DNA from: Volvox africanus
Lineage: Eukaryota > Chlorophyta > Chlorophyceae > Chlamydomonadales > Volvocaceae
Length of the DNA: 64,000 nucleotides
Reading direction: 5' to 3'
NCBI GenBank assembly: GCA_030268105.1
Contig: BSDZ01000015.1
Location: 2,197,501 to 2,261,500 of the forward strand
The notes under the pieces were generated by a model. It was not told the DNA's origin, did not search any database, and saw only the letters and a program-made list of their open reading frames with translations. Made by a program: the position numbers and the translations under genes. Shown here piece after piece: positions 17,836 through 28,578 of this stretch (position 1 is the stretch's first letter; each line of letters begins with the position of its first letter).

Positions 17836-20800
17836 TCACTTGTCCATGAGGTCGAAGTAGTACGTGGGTCGGGTAACTCCTGCGCCACCGCCGCGGTGCA
17901 TCTTCTCGTTGAAGTCCGTCAGCGACTTCGTGACATAGTGGAACACGGCGGCCCGCCTGTGGGTGCAGTTTTTATTGCGGCCCCGTGGTATCCGGTTGTG
18001 ATTCTCGTCCACCATATATGGCTCCAGGCCTGTCTCGGGGTCAGGTGGTGCCGCGAAGACCGCCCGGTGTGGTGAGTACATGACGGGCCGAAATCGCGTG
18101 TTGGCGAACGTTTTAAACTGCGGGATGAAGGGCGGGGAAGGATGAAGATGTTCGTGGGACGGGAAGGGTCTCAAACTATACAGGAGAAGCGGTGGGATAG
18201 TAGTACATATGGGCCACGGGGCGGTTGCAAAAGTTCTTCTGCGCTGCGACGGGATAACGTTCTTTGCGCTTCACTCTAGAAAGGTCCATGCATGTCTCCC
18301 AGCATGTCGGTTCTTCGTCATGTATCCCTTCAGCGGAAAGTAACGCTTGCGTTATAAAGCGGTGCTGGGTAATGCCATGGAAGGCAGAATGACAAGCCCA
18401 AAAACAGTCGTTGAAGAGCCAAGGAGGCTCGAGTAGGTATAGGAAGTGGGAATAAGATAAAGAATATGAGGAGACCAATACCAAGCACCCCGGCGCAGCA
18501 AAACGGACGTGCGTTGTATGCAGGCGGCACAGAGGCGTTGCCGGTAGAGGCATCAGGACCGTGGGTCGCAATCTCTGCCTCCCGGCTCCCAACCATCTAC
18601 GACCTGTAAGCCAGGAACCCTTCATTATGACACACACCTGCGTGTTAAATTTATGGTCGTGTGGCGTGCAGGCCTTGTACTCATCCACCACCAGGCCTGT
18701 GGGTCGGTCCTTGTGGCCGCTGCTGCCAAGCAGCACCCAGTATATGGACAGCCCAGGGTGCTGCTCATACTCGCGCAGCAGGTCATCCACGTTGTTAATC
18801 TTTTCGTCGTAAATGACCAGGAACTCGTCAATGTCGATAAAGCCGAGGAACGTATGGCGCTGGCCGAACCGGTCCACGCAGTCCTTGTATGCCTGGCCCT
18901 GCCGCCAGAGATATGGAACGACCGGGATGCAGTGTGTCGTAAATCGCAACGGCAAGGGTGAGAGGAAACGGCAGGGCTCCGTTCGTGTGCGGTAAGGTGT
19001 GATGGACGCCTGAACGGATGCGGGTAGTTGAAAGGAATAAAACCCTGTTCATAGCCGTGAGAGTCACACACTCATAGGCCTAGGCCTGACCCAGCGGCCT
19101 GTGTGAGGTCCATGCCCATTTGCACAGAATATTGCGAACGCATACGTGACATACGCATTATGTTGCAGCAAATGCTGCAACGATGATCCTGCGGAAACGC
19201 TGTGAGATGGATAAATGGTTTGTAAAACTCATGCATGCATACATCTGTACAAAAAAGCGCAGCCGCACGACTCGTTCGGGCCGTACAAAAAACTGTGTCG
19301 TACCTGTACCGTGGACATGAAGCGGTCTAAATCCGATGTGTAACCGTCCTTAAACTTGGTATGCATCCCGCTGTAGTTGGTGTACACCACAAACCCCGAG
19401 TCTACGAGGTCCTTGATCTCGCCCAATAACGGTACAGTGCTGTTGTGGTCGTACAAATAAATACGAGAAAAGCCTGGGGCAGAACAACAAGGCTTCAAAT
19501 CGCTCGTTTTCAAATACATTCTGTTCCTTCCGGTCATGCTAATAATCACCGTTACCTTATTGTACGAGTGCCCTAACCTGCGGGATGGAAAGGACCAAGT
19601 GACAACCCCGTGACTGTTCACCCCAACGCACAATAGAGCGCCGTGTGCGGTGTGCCGCCGTGCGTAATTGGGCGGAGTGCTGGATTTTAAGGATTGAATG
19701 GGATCATGGATGCAAAACGCAGTTAGGCACCAGGCGCAATGACGACACCCCAACGAGGGAACGTTCTATCCAATACACCTAGATTGTCGCTGTTTGGGGT
19801 ATTACGCGAAGAAACGCTAAGATGTGTATCTGTGTTTCCCCTCCGCAATCACACGCAAATACGCTGTGTTGAACATGCCCCTCCCGTCTAAACCGATGTA
19901 TTCCTCCCAGCTGCCTCAACTAACAAGTCCAGCCATCCCATTGCCGCTGGACTGCCGTTTGAAATAGCGTACATAGGGCTTCTGGGCGAAGTGCGAGTCG
20001 ACTTGTGCAGGCACGACTGACCCTGTCGCTCCAAGCTGCCACTTTGCACTGCGCCATTATTACGAATCAGCCGATGGATTGCAGCTCGAGCCCCATATTT
20101 GCCCTTACTGGGTTTCACGTACATGTAGAAAAAGACCAGCAACGGCCTACGGTTATGGAGTGCCTTCATCATCCTAACATGCACTCCAGCTCTCCCAATC
20201 CATGCCGAGGCCCATCGGTCCCAGTCCGTGATCATCATTAATGCCAACCTTCGCCACCATATCGACGACGACATATACGGGATACACGATGCCACGTCCC
20301 TCCTACCGATAGAGTGCATCCGGTCCCAGCATGTCCTCCACTGACACCCCCTGCTTTCCTGTCTCCCTCATAGGCAAAAGCCTAACCTTGCAATCCACAC
20401 CGGCCCCATTTCTTCCCCGCTGTCCACCTGCCAACACACCGCTCTACCTGCCCTCTTGCCTTTTCTAACTCGCTCCTAGGACGGCCTCTGATGCGCTTTC
20501 GCTCTCGGGCCGTCGCTTTCCATCCTCTCCACGCCCCTCCGGCCCCCACGTCTTCGAACCCTAACTTCCCTGGCCATCTTCTATCACCCCCGTCCGTCCT
20601 CATCCAAGAAACGACCAGCCCCCTGGATGTTGTGCCCCGCAAGCCTGGAGTTGTGGGAAGCTTGTTTGACGATTCCCCGCCCTGGATTGGTGTTAACCCG
20701 TATGCCCTTAGTCCTAGCTTCCTTCATTGCACCCTTACTTTCTCCGTCTTGCCATTCCTTGCGGCCCGCTTCAGCATGGAAGGTATTGATTCGGTTCCCT

Positions 20801-21725
20801 AACATTACTTCATAAGCAGGTTAGGCGCTTCACACTGGCCCCTTGACCTCTGGCCATGCTTTTCCGTTCATTCTTATCTCTCTGCGCACCTTCCCTGGAT
20901 ATTCCCGTCTCTGTTTCTCTTACAATTTTCCGTTGGTGCCGCCGCCCATCCCTGCCCTTGCCTTCTAACATCCAGTAGGTTCGACTGTTCGCTTTTTTTC
21001 CCTCTCCCTTTTCGGACAGCTGAATATCCTTCATGGCACCCAAGGCTATGGGTATTCGTGCAACGGAGGAGTGTTGCCAATATGTGTGCGACACCCTACG
21101 TAATGCCCTCCGCACCCGCGCAGGGCAGATCTTAGAGGTGCCACGCCAAGGTAGGTCCATCCATCCCCAGCGCCTATCCCCCTAACCTGTAAGCCAGCTA
21201 CGCAGGTAACCGCGCAGGTGGCCTCCCCTCCCACTACAGAGGTGGCCCATCAACCCCGCGAAGAGGTCCTTTCCAGCTAGGCACAGCCAAGCCGCCTCAC
21301 CATGCGGCCTGCAATCAACTCATCCCCTCCCCACCACACACAACACAAACATACACGCTCGACCCTGCCGGTTACTCACCTAAACAATTGTGATACTCCA
21401 CCCATTCTTTAATGTAGGGGTTCTCATTCCGCCCCACCACACATAGAGCACTGTAACCATCGCTGCTTGTGCCAGGGGTAGACGTGCTTCGAGTCCCAAG
21501 TAGGCCTTGCATTCCGGTGATGCCATCAGCAGCGCTGGCGGAATGTAACAGGCTCCCGGGATCGGCCTCCAATAGGGTCTGCGCCGTGGCCAAGCCCATG
21601 GGGCCCAGCGGCAAAGGTAGGCCGCAAAGCACCAGCAGCGGGACTGCCAGGAGGGCTGTATTTGACGCCGGGGTTAGCTGCGCTGATCTGCGGGTAATAC
21701 CACGGTGTTGCGGCTGCGTTGCCAT
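17836..21725 (-). CDS. Glycosyltransferase family 92 (DUF23) type II membrane protein
   Basis: Four exons: 21725-21380, 19473-19304, 18898-18638, 18117-17836. All phases match and give 352 aa. The N-terminus has a hydrophobic signal anchor (ALLAVPLLVLCGLPLPL, about residues 25-45), so the catalytic part should face the Golgi lumen. Family 92 motifs appear in order across the exon joins: CVVGRNENPYIKEWVEYHNC, LGFSRIYLYDHNS, GQAYKDCVDRFG, FLGFIDIDEFLVI with the DxD metal site, WVLLGSSGHKDRP, and a C-terminal FKTFANTRF then NCTHRRAAVFHYVTKS. The family includes galactan and N-glycan galactosyltransferases; the donor and acceptor here are unknown. An extra in-frame ATG at 21932 would add 69 residues ahead of the anchor. 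I prefer 21725 because it puts the anchor near the N-terminus. Intron 1 is unusually long (about 1.9 kb). Confidence 0.85.
19474..21379. other. Long pyrimidine-rich intron 1 of the glycosyltransferase gene
   Basis: The plus strand from about 20340 to 21330 is strikingly C/T-rich, so the transcribed strand is purine-rich. The intron has several open frames on both strands without recognised domains. It may hold an old insertion, but no termini or target-site duplications were found. Confidence 0.4.
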
Positions 21726-23179
21726 GTCGAACCACTGACTGACCCGGCTGTTTCGACTTGCAGGTGCTACGTGTGGGTGATGGATCCCAGCCAGCCTCCT
21801 CAGGAATCCGGGCACAGGGACACAGCAGTGATCACGCCCAGTAGCAATCTTCAATAAGGTCCGTGCCGATGGCTCAGTCAGGATGAAACTGGACGACGAA
21901 ACGACAGGGGAATCACGCCGCGTGGGATGCATAAATTAGTGTGCCGAACTGGGGTTGTAACATCGTGACAACGAAGGAGGACTGGAGGACCGGAGCAAAA
22001 TTGCTGACCTTTGCAGAACGGTTTGGCACGCCCCAACTGATATAAAAATGCAACAGAATTTATATGTGTCCCACCAATCTGAAACCGCAATGATCAAGGA
22101 AAATTGCCGCAATCAGGTGTAGGCGTCCAGTGGTCAGGATATTGCGGATGCGCGTGTGTTTACATTGGTAGCCAAACGTGTTTCTTTAAAACATATTGGA
22201 TAGCTCTCAGCGATGGAAATAGTTAGCCATGACACAATACCGAGCAGGAGCCACAAAAGCCACACCTCGACGACTCGTGGAAATAGCAAGTGATTATCCT
22301 CTAATATTGTGATAGCTTAATTAAGAATGATTGACAGATCCAGGTGCTTAAGACACAGCAGTCTCTCGGTACCCCCGGGCCATTAGACAGCTACAGCCTT
22401 GCGCAGGATTGTCCCTTCTGTCCAGCCATTTCCCAGCTGAAACTCAAAGAGATACCCGCTCTCCTATCGGGCATATCTTGATGCGGAAAACGGAAGTCCA
22501 TTTCGCTCGACGGATATCGTACCAGTACGCCAGATAACACTTTTTGCTCCAGACAGGACTTATCACAAAACCTAGTAGTATGTGTCTAAAGCTTTTACAT
22601 CGGATGATGTTTGCGTAGGTGTTGCTTTCGAGGTATCAAGTGCACAGTAGTACCGACAGGAACCGAATCTGGAACAGTCAGCCATACGTACTTAGAACAG
22701 GATCTTGCATTACTCTAAATTTTTAAATCTGATAAAGGTGCGTCGGCCTGTGCCGCCCTTATCGTCCTTCTGATTCCGGAAGTACGGTCAGTGACAGCAG
22801 CCAATGGCAAATGCCATTGGAGGCTACTTTGAAAGATACATGACCTTACACAAATAATAATGCTTGGGTTTCAAAGGGAGTTAGTGGGCAATTTTTGTTG
22901 TGAAGAGTACGTCTGCGTTATTTAATGTTTGCCGACCTGCCGCCACCCTGAGCACATGCTCGCCCGCACTCCCTAGCAGGCCCCCATCTTTGCCACTAAC
23001 GTGTGCATTGCTACCCTTTCCCTTCTTCGCCTGCCCTCACCACGGACTTTCATCCGCCAACAATGGTGCAGCCCGTCTCACGGTTCGGCTGCGGACACCT
23101 AAGCTTAGCGCTTCTCCACATGCTTTGGCACTGGTGTAGTAGGTTCTACTGAGCTACACGTAATACCTGTGACAGCATC
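21726..23179. other. Divergent intergenic region (glycosyltransferase / thioredoxin y)
   Basis: About 1.45 kb between two divergent start codons. No gene, RNA or repeat is recognised. It should hold both promoters. Confidence 0.5.
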
Positions 23180-24989
23180 ATGCACCTGGTGCACCGAAAC
23201 CGCAGCACAGCGTTGGCAGCGGCAACCCCGCCATCGCGGCCAGCATTATTGCGGCCAATCTCTGCTTTGCCTCATGTGCGCGCATCCTTTGCGGCGACCG
23301 CGGTATCGTCATGGGCACGCCCTACGCAGTTAGGACCCCCAGAAGCACATCTGTCCACGTCGTCCAAATTGCAAGGTCCGTTGTACGCTGCACCCCAGTC
23401 ACGGGTTTCCAGCTGGATGCCTGCATATTTCCCATCACGACGGTCGCGGCGGGTGATGGCTGCCGCCCAAAAGCAGCAATTTTCGTCTTTTGAGGATATG
23501 CTAAGTCGCTCAGATCTGCCACTGCTCGTGGACTTCTACGCTACGTGGTGAGATAGCGGGTCTCGGCCGGGGTGGCGCAGCCCTGGTACCTTTGGGATTC
23601 CTTCTCACATTTTTCAGGAGACCCGTTGAGAGCTTTCGCAAGATGCTTGGACTGTTTAAGGGGGTGGCGCGCCTGGGGACTGGTCGAATCTTGGCGCGGG
23701 TCTTGGGCATCAGCCTTTGGTTTTGTATTATACCGGGGGCTATGGGCTACGTGGGATGGAATGGGGTTTGGTTTACTACGTACCTGGGTACTTGCGGAGG
23801 TGATGGCCGACGAGGTGTATGATCAGACGGATCAGATTAAGGGTCGTTGCATACTAGTCCTGTATATTGCGACACCAATTGGAAGAGCGCCTTAATAAGT
23901 TAAATTTATAGCTTTAATAGGACGGAGTAGAACGGCACGTATGCGAAGTTGAAATGGCTAGGCCATTCTCTATTTGTGTTCCAGAGGGGCGTATTTTAAA
24001 CCTCGCCCCGATTGCCTACCCCAGATTTATTCCGCTCTGGAGCTCCCCCACATCTCGTTTCTGGGGCAAACCGCCCAGCGCCCACCACCGGTGACTCGGC
24101 TAGCTGCAACAACTGTTTGTCCGACTCTTTGGTAGATTAGGGTTAGATAGGCAGATTTTACCTCTTGCTGCGATGTTTCTTACACTTACAGGATGTTTTA
24201 CCTATCCCGTTTCCCACGTAGGGTACTGCGCCCCATTCCTTGGTTCATCCGCTACCCCATTACCCCAGGCATTTCCTATTTCATTCCCCGTCCAAACTCA
24301 CCAGCTCCATCCGTCCCAACCCTGTTGACGGTGTTGTGCCCGGCTGCCGGGCATGGGTTACAGGTGCGGACCCTGCCAAATGATGTCCCCCATCTTGTCT
24401 TCCGTGGCGTCCAAGCTCAAGGGGAGATTGCAAGTGGCCAAAATTGATACAGACCGGTATCCCACCATTGCCAGCCAGCACGGAGTGCAGGTGAAGGGCT
24501 TTTGGGGATTGAAGTTGGTGTGGACTGTGTCAAGTCACAGCGTGAGGTGCAGCCCGTTGGGAATCCGAAGTCCGAACATCAACTTCATCGCCACCGCAAT
24601 GGTGTTGCTCTAGGTCTCCTTGATGCAATGTATCGAATTTTGCGGTTGCTGCTGGTTAGGACAGACCTACTGGCCCTGGCCGAAGTCATAGGGAGGCGGT
24701 CCGGACTTTTTTAGTGAACCATACTGTATGGCATTTTCGAAATGTTGAAGCTAGTTTATGCGCTTAGCCTTGCCTCACACCTCGAGCGCTTGTGCTTAGA
24801 GCATTAACATAGCATTCGCTTTCTTCACTGGTGCTTCGTCCCTCGCAGGCCCTCCCCACCATCGCTCTGTTTGTGCGGGGCAAGATCGTGTTTCGCTTTG
24901 AGGGGGTGCTCACAGAGGCTCAGCTTATGGAGCGCCTCACCTACTATCTGGCCGCAGCGGTAGCGGGCTCTGGGACAACCCTCAACTAG
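23180..24989 (+). CDS. TRXY: Chloroplast thioredoxin, y type
   Basis: Three exons, 23180-23547, 24364-24490 and 24849-24989, join in phase to give 211 aa. The first 98 or so residues are Ala/Ser/Arg-rich with almost no acidic residues, typical of a stroma-targeting transit peptide. The mature domain starts near QKQQFSSFEDML and carries LVDFYATWCGPCQM, KIDTDRYPTIASQHGVQ, the cis-proline turn ALPTIALF and FEGVLTEAQLMERL. The KQQFSSFEDML start and the KIDTDRYP segment fit y-type rather than m, x or f types. Thioredoxin y gives electrons to plastid peroxidases such as peroxiredoxin Q and to methionine sulfoxide reductases (known of the family). Intron 1 interrupts the tryptophan codon of WCGPC. 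Plus-strand TGTAA motifs follow near 25309 and 25346. Confidence 0.93.
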
Positions 24990-25220
24990 GGAGCGCAGTA
25001 GCGGTAGTGGTAGTGAAGTAGTGGCAGTAGCGGTGTTAGTTAAGGAGATACCAACATGGGAGCGTCTAGTACTGGGGCAGGTGGAATTTTGCTAGCCATT
25101 GGTCCTAAGGCGGTGTACAGCGGCGTATTTTGTACTGACGGAAGGACACATGGGCCATGAGCGGGGGAGGCCATTTGTTAGGGATACAACACGAGTCAAA
25201 AAGGGGAAGAAGCCGAGTAG

Positions 25221-25715
25221 TCATTTCGGCCTATGGCGTGCCCCCATTAGACGCATGCAAGGTGCGTACAAGCGTATATAGGAGCTCTTGTAGGTGCTTC
25301 GGACAGCTGTAACATAGGGCCATAGTGTAACGTAGCAGAAAATTTGTAACAAGTATACTTTGGCCAAACCTGTCCATTTGAATGGTTCACAAAATTTGGA
25401 TGTTTCATGGCCTCTGGACAGCACAGCCGTGAACGTCGCGATGTGGGTCATGCGTATCATCAATCCTTTTACATGGGCGTGATGATTTGCTTTCAGATTC
25501 ACGTCGAAGTCTATTCCGGACAACATTGGGAAGTCATTGGCAATCAAATAGTCGGCAGCAATATGGTGAATCTGGGATGGGGCAGAGGAGCATAAACTGC
25601 TACGAACCCAACGTAGACCTTCATGTGCACACAGTCGAAGCAGCCGAAAAGTCCTGAAGAGTAACAACACTTACCAGTTGGTCAAATTCAGGGCGTACCC
25701 GGATAATGTACGTAA
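25221..25715 (-). CDS. Possible unidentified gene fragment, two putative exons
   Basis: A strong donor (CTG/GTAAGT at 25675/25674) ends a frame reading TYIIRVRPEFDQL. It joins in phase to an acceptor at 25572/25571 that opens with IHHIAADYLIANDFPML and stays open to a stop at 25221. The joined sequence looks protein-like, but I do not recognise the family, and neither the upstream exons nor the true C-terminus could be fixed. Another frame just upstream (26113-25889) ends in a very basic tail and may or may not belong. The rest of 24990-26505 shows nothing else. It could be chance. Confidence 0.25.
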
Positions 25716-26505
25716 TAAAAGACGTTGGTCCACCAGCTCAATGGCTCCGCTGGTTGACCCCGCGACCCGCCATTCCATGAAATCCCGACCCCTTCCATTG
25801 AGCAGCTTAGACGTGGCGTTGTGCACCGCTGCTGCGCTGCCGCCAGCCCTGAGTCAGCATAGAGGCGGCCAGCAGCCTGCAAGATTTGTCATGCCTTAAC
25901 CTTCCGTGGCTTCCAGCGTTTGCGTATGCCTCTCTTAGAGGGCCTCTTCCATCGGAGGAACGTGGCCAGAGGAGGGTTCCAGCACCGACACAAGGCTGAA
26001 CGAAAAAGGTCGTTACAGTCCGCAGCATGTAAAATCCAACAGCATCCCCTCCATACAGCGATGCAAAAACCGTGTGAAGGATGCGAGAGTACATAGGGCC
26101 CTCTGCAACACACTTTCCGTACTGAACGACTTCTTACAGCGTATTAGACGAATGGAAGAAGCTCAATATCACAAATTTGAGTCACAAGGATCAGGCCGCA
26201 CATAGTGAGGAATGGATCCCCTACCTGTTCGTACTTTGCCCCGTCTTTGGCTCAGCGATAAGACTGTAAAAAGTGAAAATTCATCCTCGGTTTGATGATG
26301 CCATGTGTACCTGAAAGACCTCTAATAAGGTTTTCGAATCCGGCTCTTTGTCGTACGCCCAGCTATACTCACTTCCCCACAACGTACCAGTCGGTATTCC
26401 TCGATCCCCAGTCATGCGCATGAATGTTTCGCCCCCGTTTTAAACATCGAACCCCTAGAAAAGATATTCAGTAGGTTGCACAATCATCGTGTCGCATGCA
26501 TCCGT

Positions 26506-27089
26506 CTAGTTGAAGCCCGCGATAAGCTTAACTCGTTTGAGAAGTGAGTCTTGTGACGGGTCATAGGGGCAGTCCTTGCTGGGAATCTCGAGAACAGCTG
26601 GAATAGGCTGCAGATGGAACGCATCGAATATGTAAGGAGTTGTATTGGGCAGCCCTGATTGCGACCATCTGCACGCACCTTGTTATGCGCTGCAATGACA
26701 TGCCGTATTTGGCTGGCAACTTGCTGCGAAATAAGGATAACAGCGATGTCTTCTCGCGCCGAGAACTCCTTGAAAGCTTGCTCGATTGTTCGCACAGAGG
26801 TCTCTGTACAGCAAACGACAGCCCGAGTCGCAAGAATGCATAGCCACAATACATCCTGACATAATCTTACTTGAGTCCACCACCAGGTAATTCTTCTTCT
26901 TCCGTAGGTCGACGTTCCCCACGCCCGCTAGCAAGAACCCGGTAATTGTATCCTGGAAAACATGAATAATAGCTTGAGATAATGACCAGACTTTGAAATG
27001 AGCAATAAAGAGGGCCACGCACATACCTCATCTGCAAGCACAGCCAGAAGCATACCATCAGCCGAGGTAATGTTCGCGTTCTTAGCCAT
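26506..27089 (-). CDS. VMA7: V-type H+-ATPase subunit F (V1 sector)
   Basis: Four exons, 27089-27027, 26952-26871, 26803-26679 and 26607-26506, join in phase and give 123 aa, the usual length of the family. The sequence runs [20 protein letters not shown], then [65 protein letters not shown] and [13 protein letters not shown]. Subunit F belongs to the central rotor stalk of the V1 sector, which drives proton pumping into vacuoles, contractile vacuoles and endosomes. The N-terminal residues before [10 protein letters not shown] are encoded by the 63-nt first exon. Nothing is broken. The start is the first ATG of the frame that fits the family. A minus-strand TGTAA lies near 26130. Confidence 0.93.
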
Positions 27090-28578
27090 TTTATTTTGCT
27101 TCAGAGAACTGGCCCATACCATCTACCTGTTAGCAAATAGAAAGCCAAAAATTCTCGTACGTCGTACGAATGCTTGGTCAGCCAGTTATAGCACAGAGCG
27201 CCAGCACTCTCTACAAGCTATAACATCGGGATCGATCGTACATACCAATAATATTTGATGTATGAATGGATGAATGGATTGCAAGCATCTTGCCCTTCGT
27301 ACAATAGCGTTTGTTCGGACCATCTTTGCTGACGCTTACGAAACCTGCATTTAAATCAAACCTCCTTATTCCTAAGATTTCTACAAGAAACCATCCGACC
27401 TGGAACATACACCTCCCCCAGCACGCGAAACACGCTTCGCGCCCCCTCACGGTTATTATGCTGCAAGCCAACTGCCCCCCCTTGGAGGCAGCGCCGCGGT
27501 GGAACTTCAGACCTGCTAAAATTAGAGTTTCAGGCTCTTGCCCCGAGCCACGGTCAATACGCACGTCATGCCGCGACGGCATATTACTTCGCGCGAAGCA
27601 GCAGCCAGAGGGATCACCAAAGATGGACATGGTGGAGCGTATGGTGTCATTCTTCTTCCCGGGGGCGTTATCTGATCCGTAAGTTGGATGAAGTGGGGTT
27701 CCATCTCGCAGGTTCCATCTCTCAGCAGCCAAAGGGTAATGTGGAAAATGCTTGCACTGTTGGGTCGTATGCACCGCACGAGCTTCAGCCCGGGCGGACA
27801 ATGGGTCAGCGAAGGAGAGCACGACTTGACGCGGATGAGTGGGACGTTATGTGGATGAGTTATCTCGCAAGCGCATGCATCACAGGTGGTGGACGTCGAT
27901 GTTGTTTCTCTCTGCCACTTGTTGGGTGTCCACACAATGGATTCCACGATGCGGCACCTTTTACAGACGACCTGGCCGCCCATACACTGACGTACTCGCA
28001 GTGCGCCCATGGGCTTGAGGCGAATCAACTTTGATGAGCTGCCGGATCAGGTAGCATGGGTTACATTCTCACGGAGGGCGATTAGGGTTGTATGGAGTGA
28101 GTGAACAGCGTGGCCAGACAAGTCGCGGGGTACTCGCGGGGTAAACGCAAAGGATTACATGAGGCCGATTGGGTTGAGAGGCGGGTACTTACTGAAAACG
28201 TGACGAGCAGATCGGTGGGGTGCATGTGTGTGTAGAGCCACAGCTCTACACAGCTCTTACATATGTGACTGAGTGCGTCGTTTGCCCGCGATGCAGTGCA
28301 GTGCGGACAGACGAGGAGTAAAGATGTCTCGAACACAGATTGGATCTATTCATAAAGATACCCTACTTGGATTTTATATTCAAATATTTGTAAAACACTA
28401 ATATAGGTGGCTATGGTTCTCTGCCAGTTCCCATGCCGTTTATGTCGGGGGAAACCAGGAACCAGGAAAGATGAGCCGAATGCGAGGCCGCGGGGTCCGT
28501 GAGCTCATGGTATAACTCGTGCCGCCCTCCCCTCGCCACACTTATTGCCGAGTAATGTGCTGTGTGCAGTACTGCGAA
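27090..28578. other. Divergent intergenic region (V-ATPase F / TLDc gene)
   Basis: Two overlapping minus-strand open frames (27822-27211 and 28028-27522) are long but lie in different frames, have no recognised domain and show no clear exon structure. I do not annotate them as genes. The region must contain the promoters of both neighbours. Confidence 0.4.

Noticed and set aside
18176..18955. Minus-strand open frame of 259 codons in the glycosyltransferase region
   Set aside because: Its first part is the real exon 18898-18638, but the frame then runs through intron sequence. The conserved domain continues in phase at 18117, so the read-through part is not coding.
23592..23822. Hydrophobic open frame inside thioredoxin y intron 1
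   Set aside because: It lies within an intron needed to complete WCGPC and has no family match; it is most likely chance.
27211..28028. Two long overlapping minus-strand open frames
   Set aside because: They are in different frames, rich in Cys/Arg/Pro, without domain motifs or convincing splice structure.
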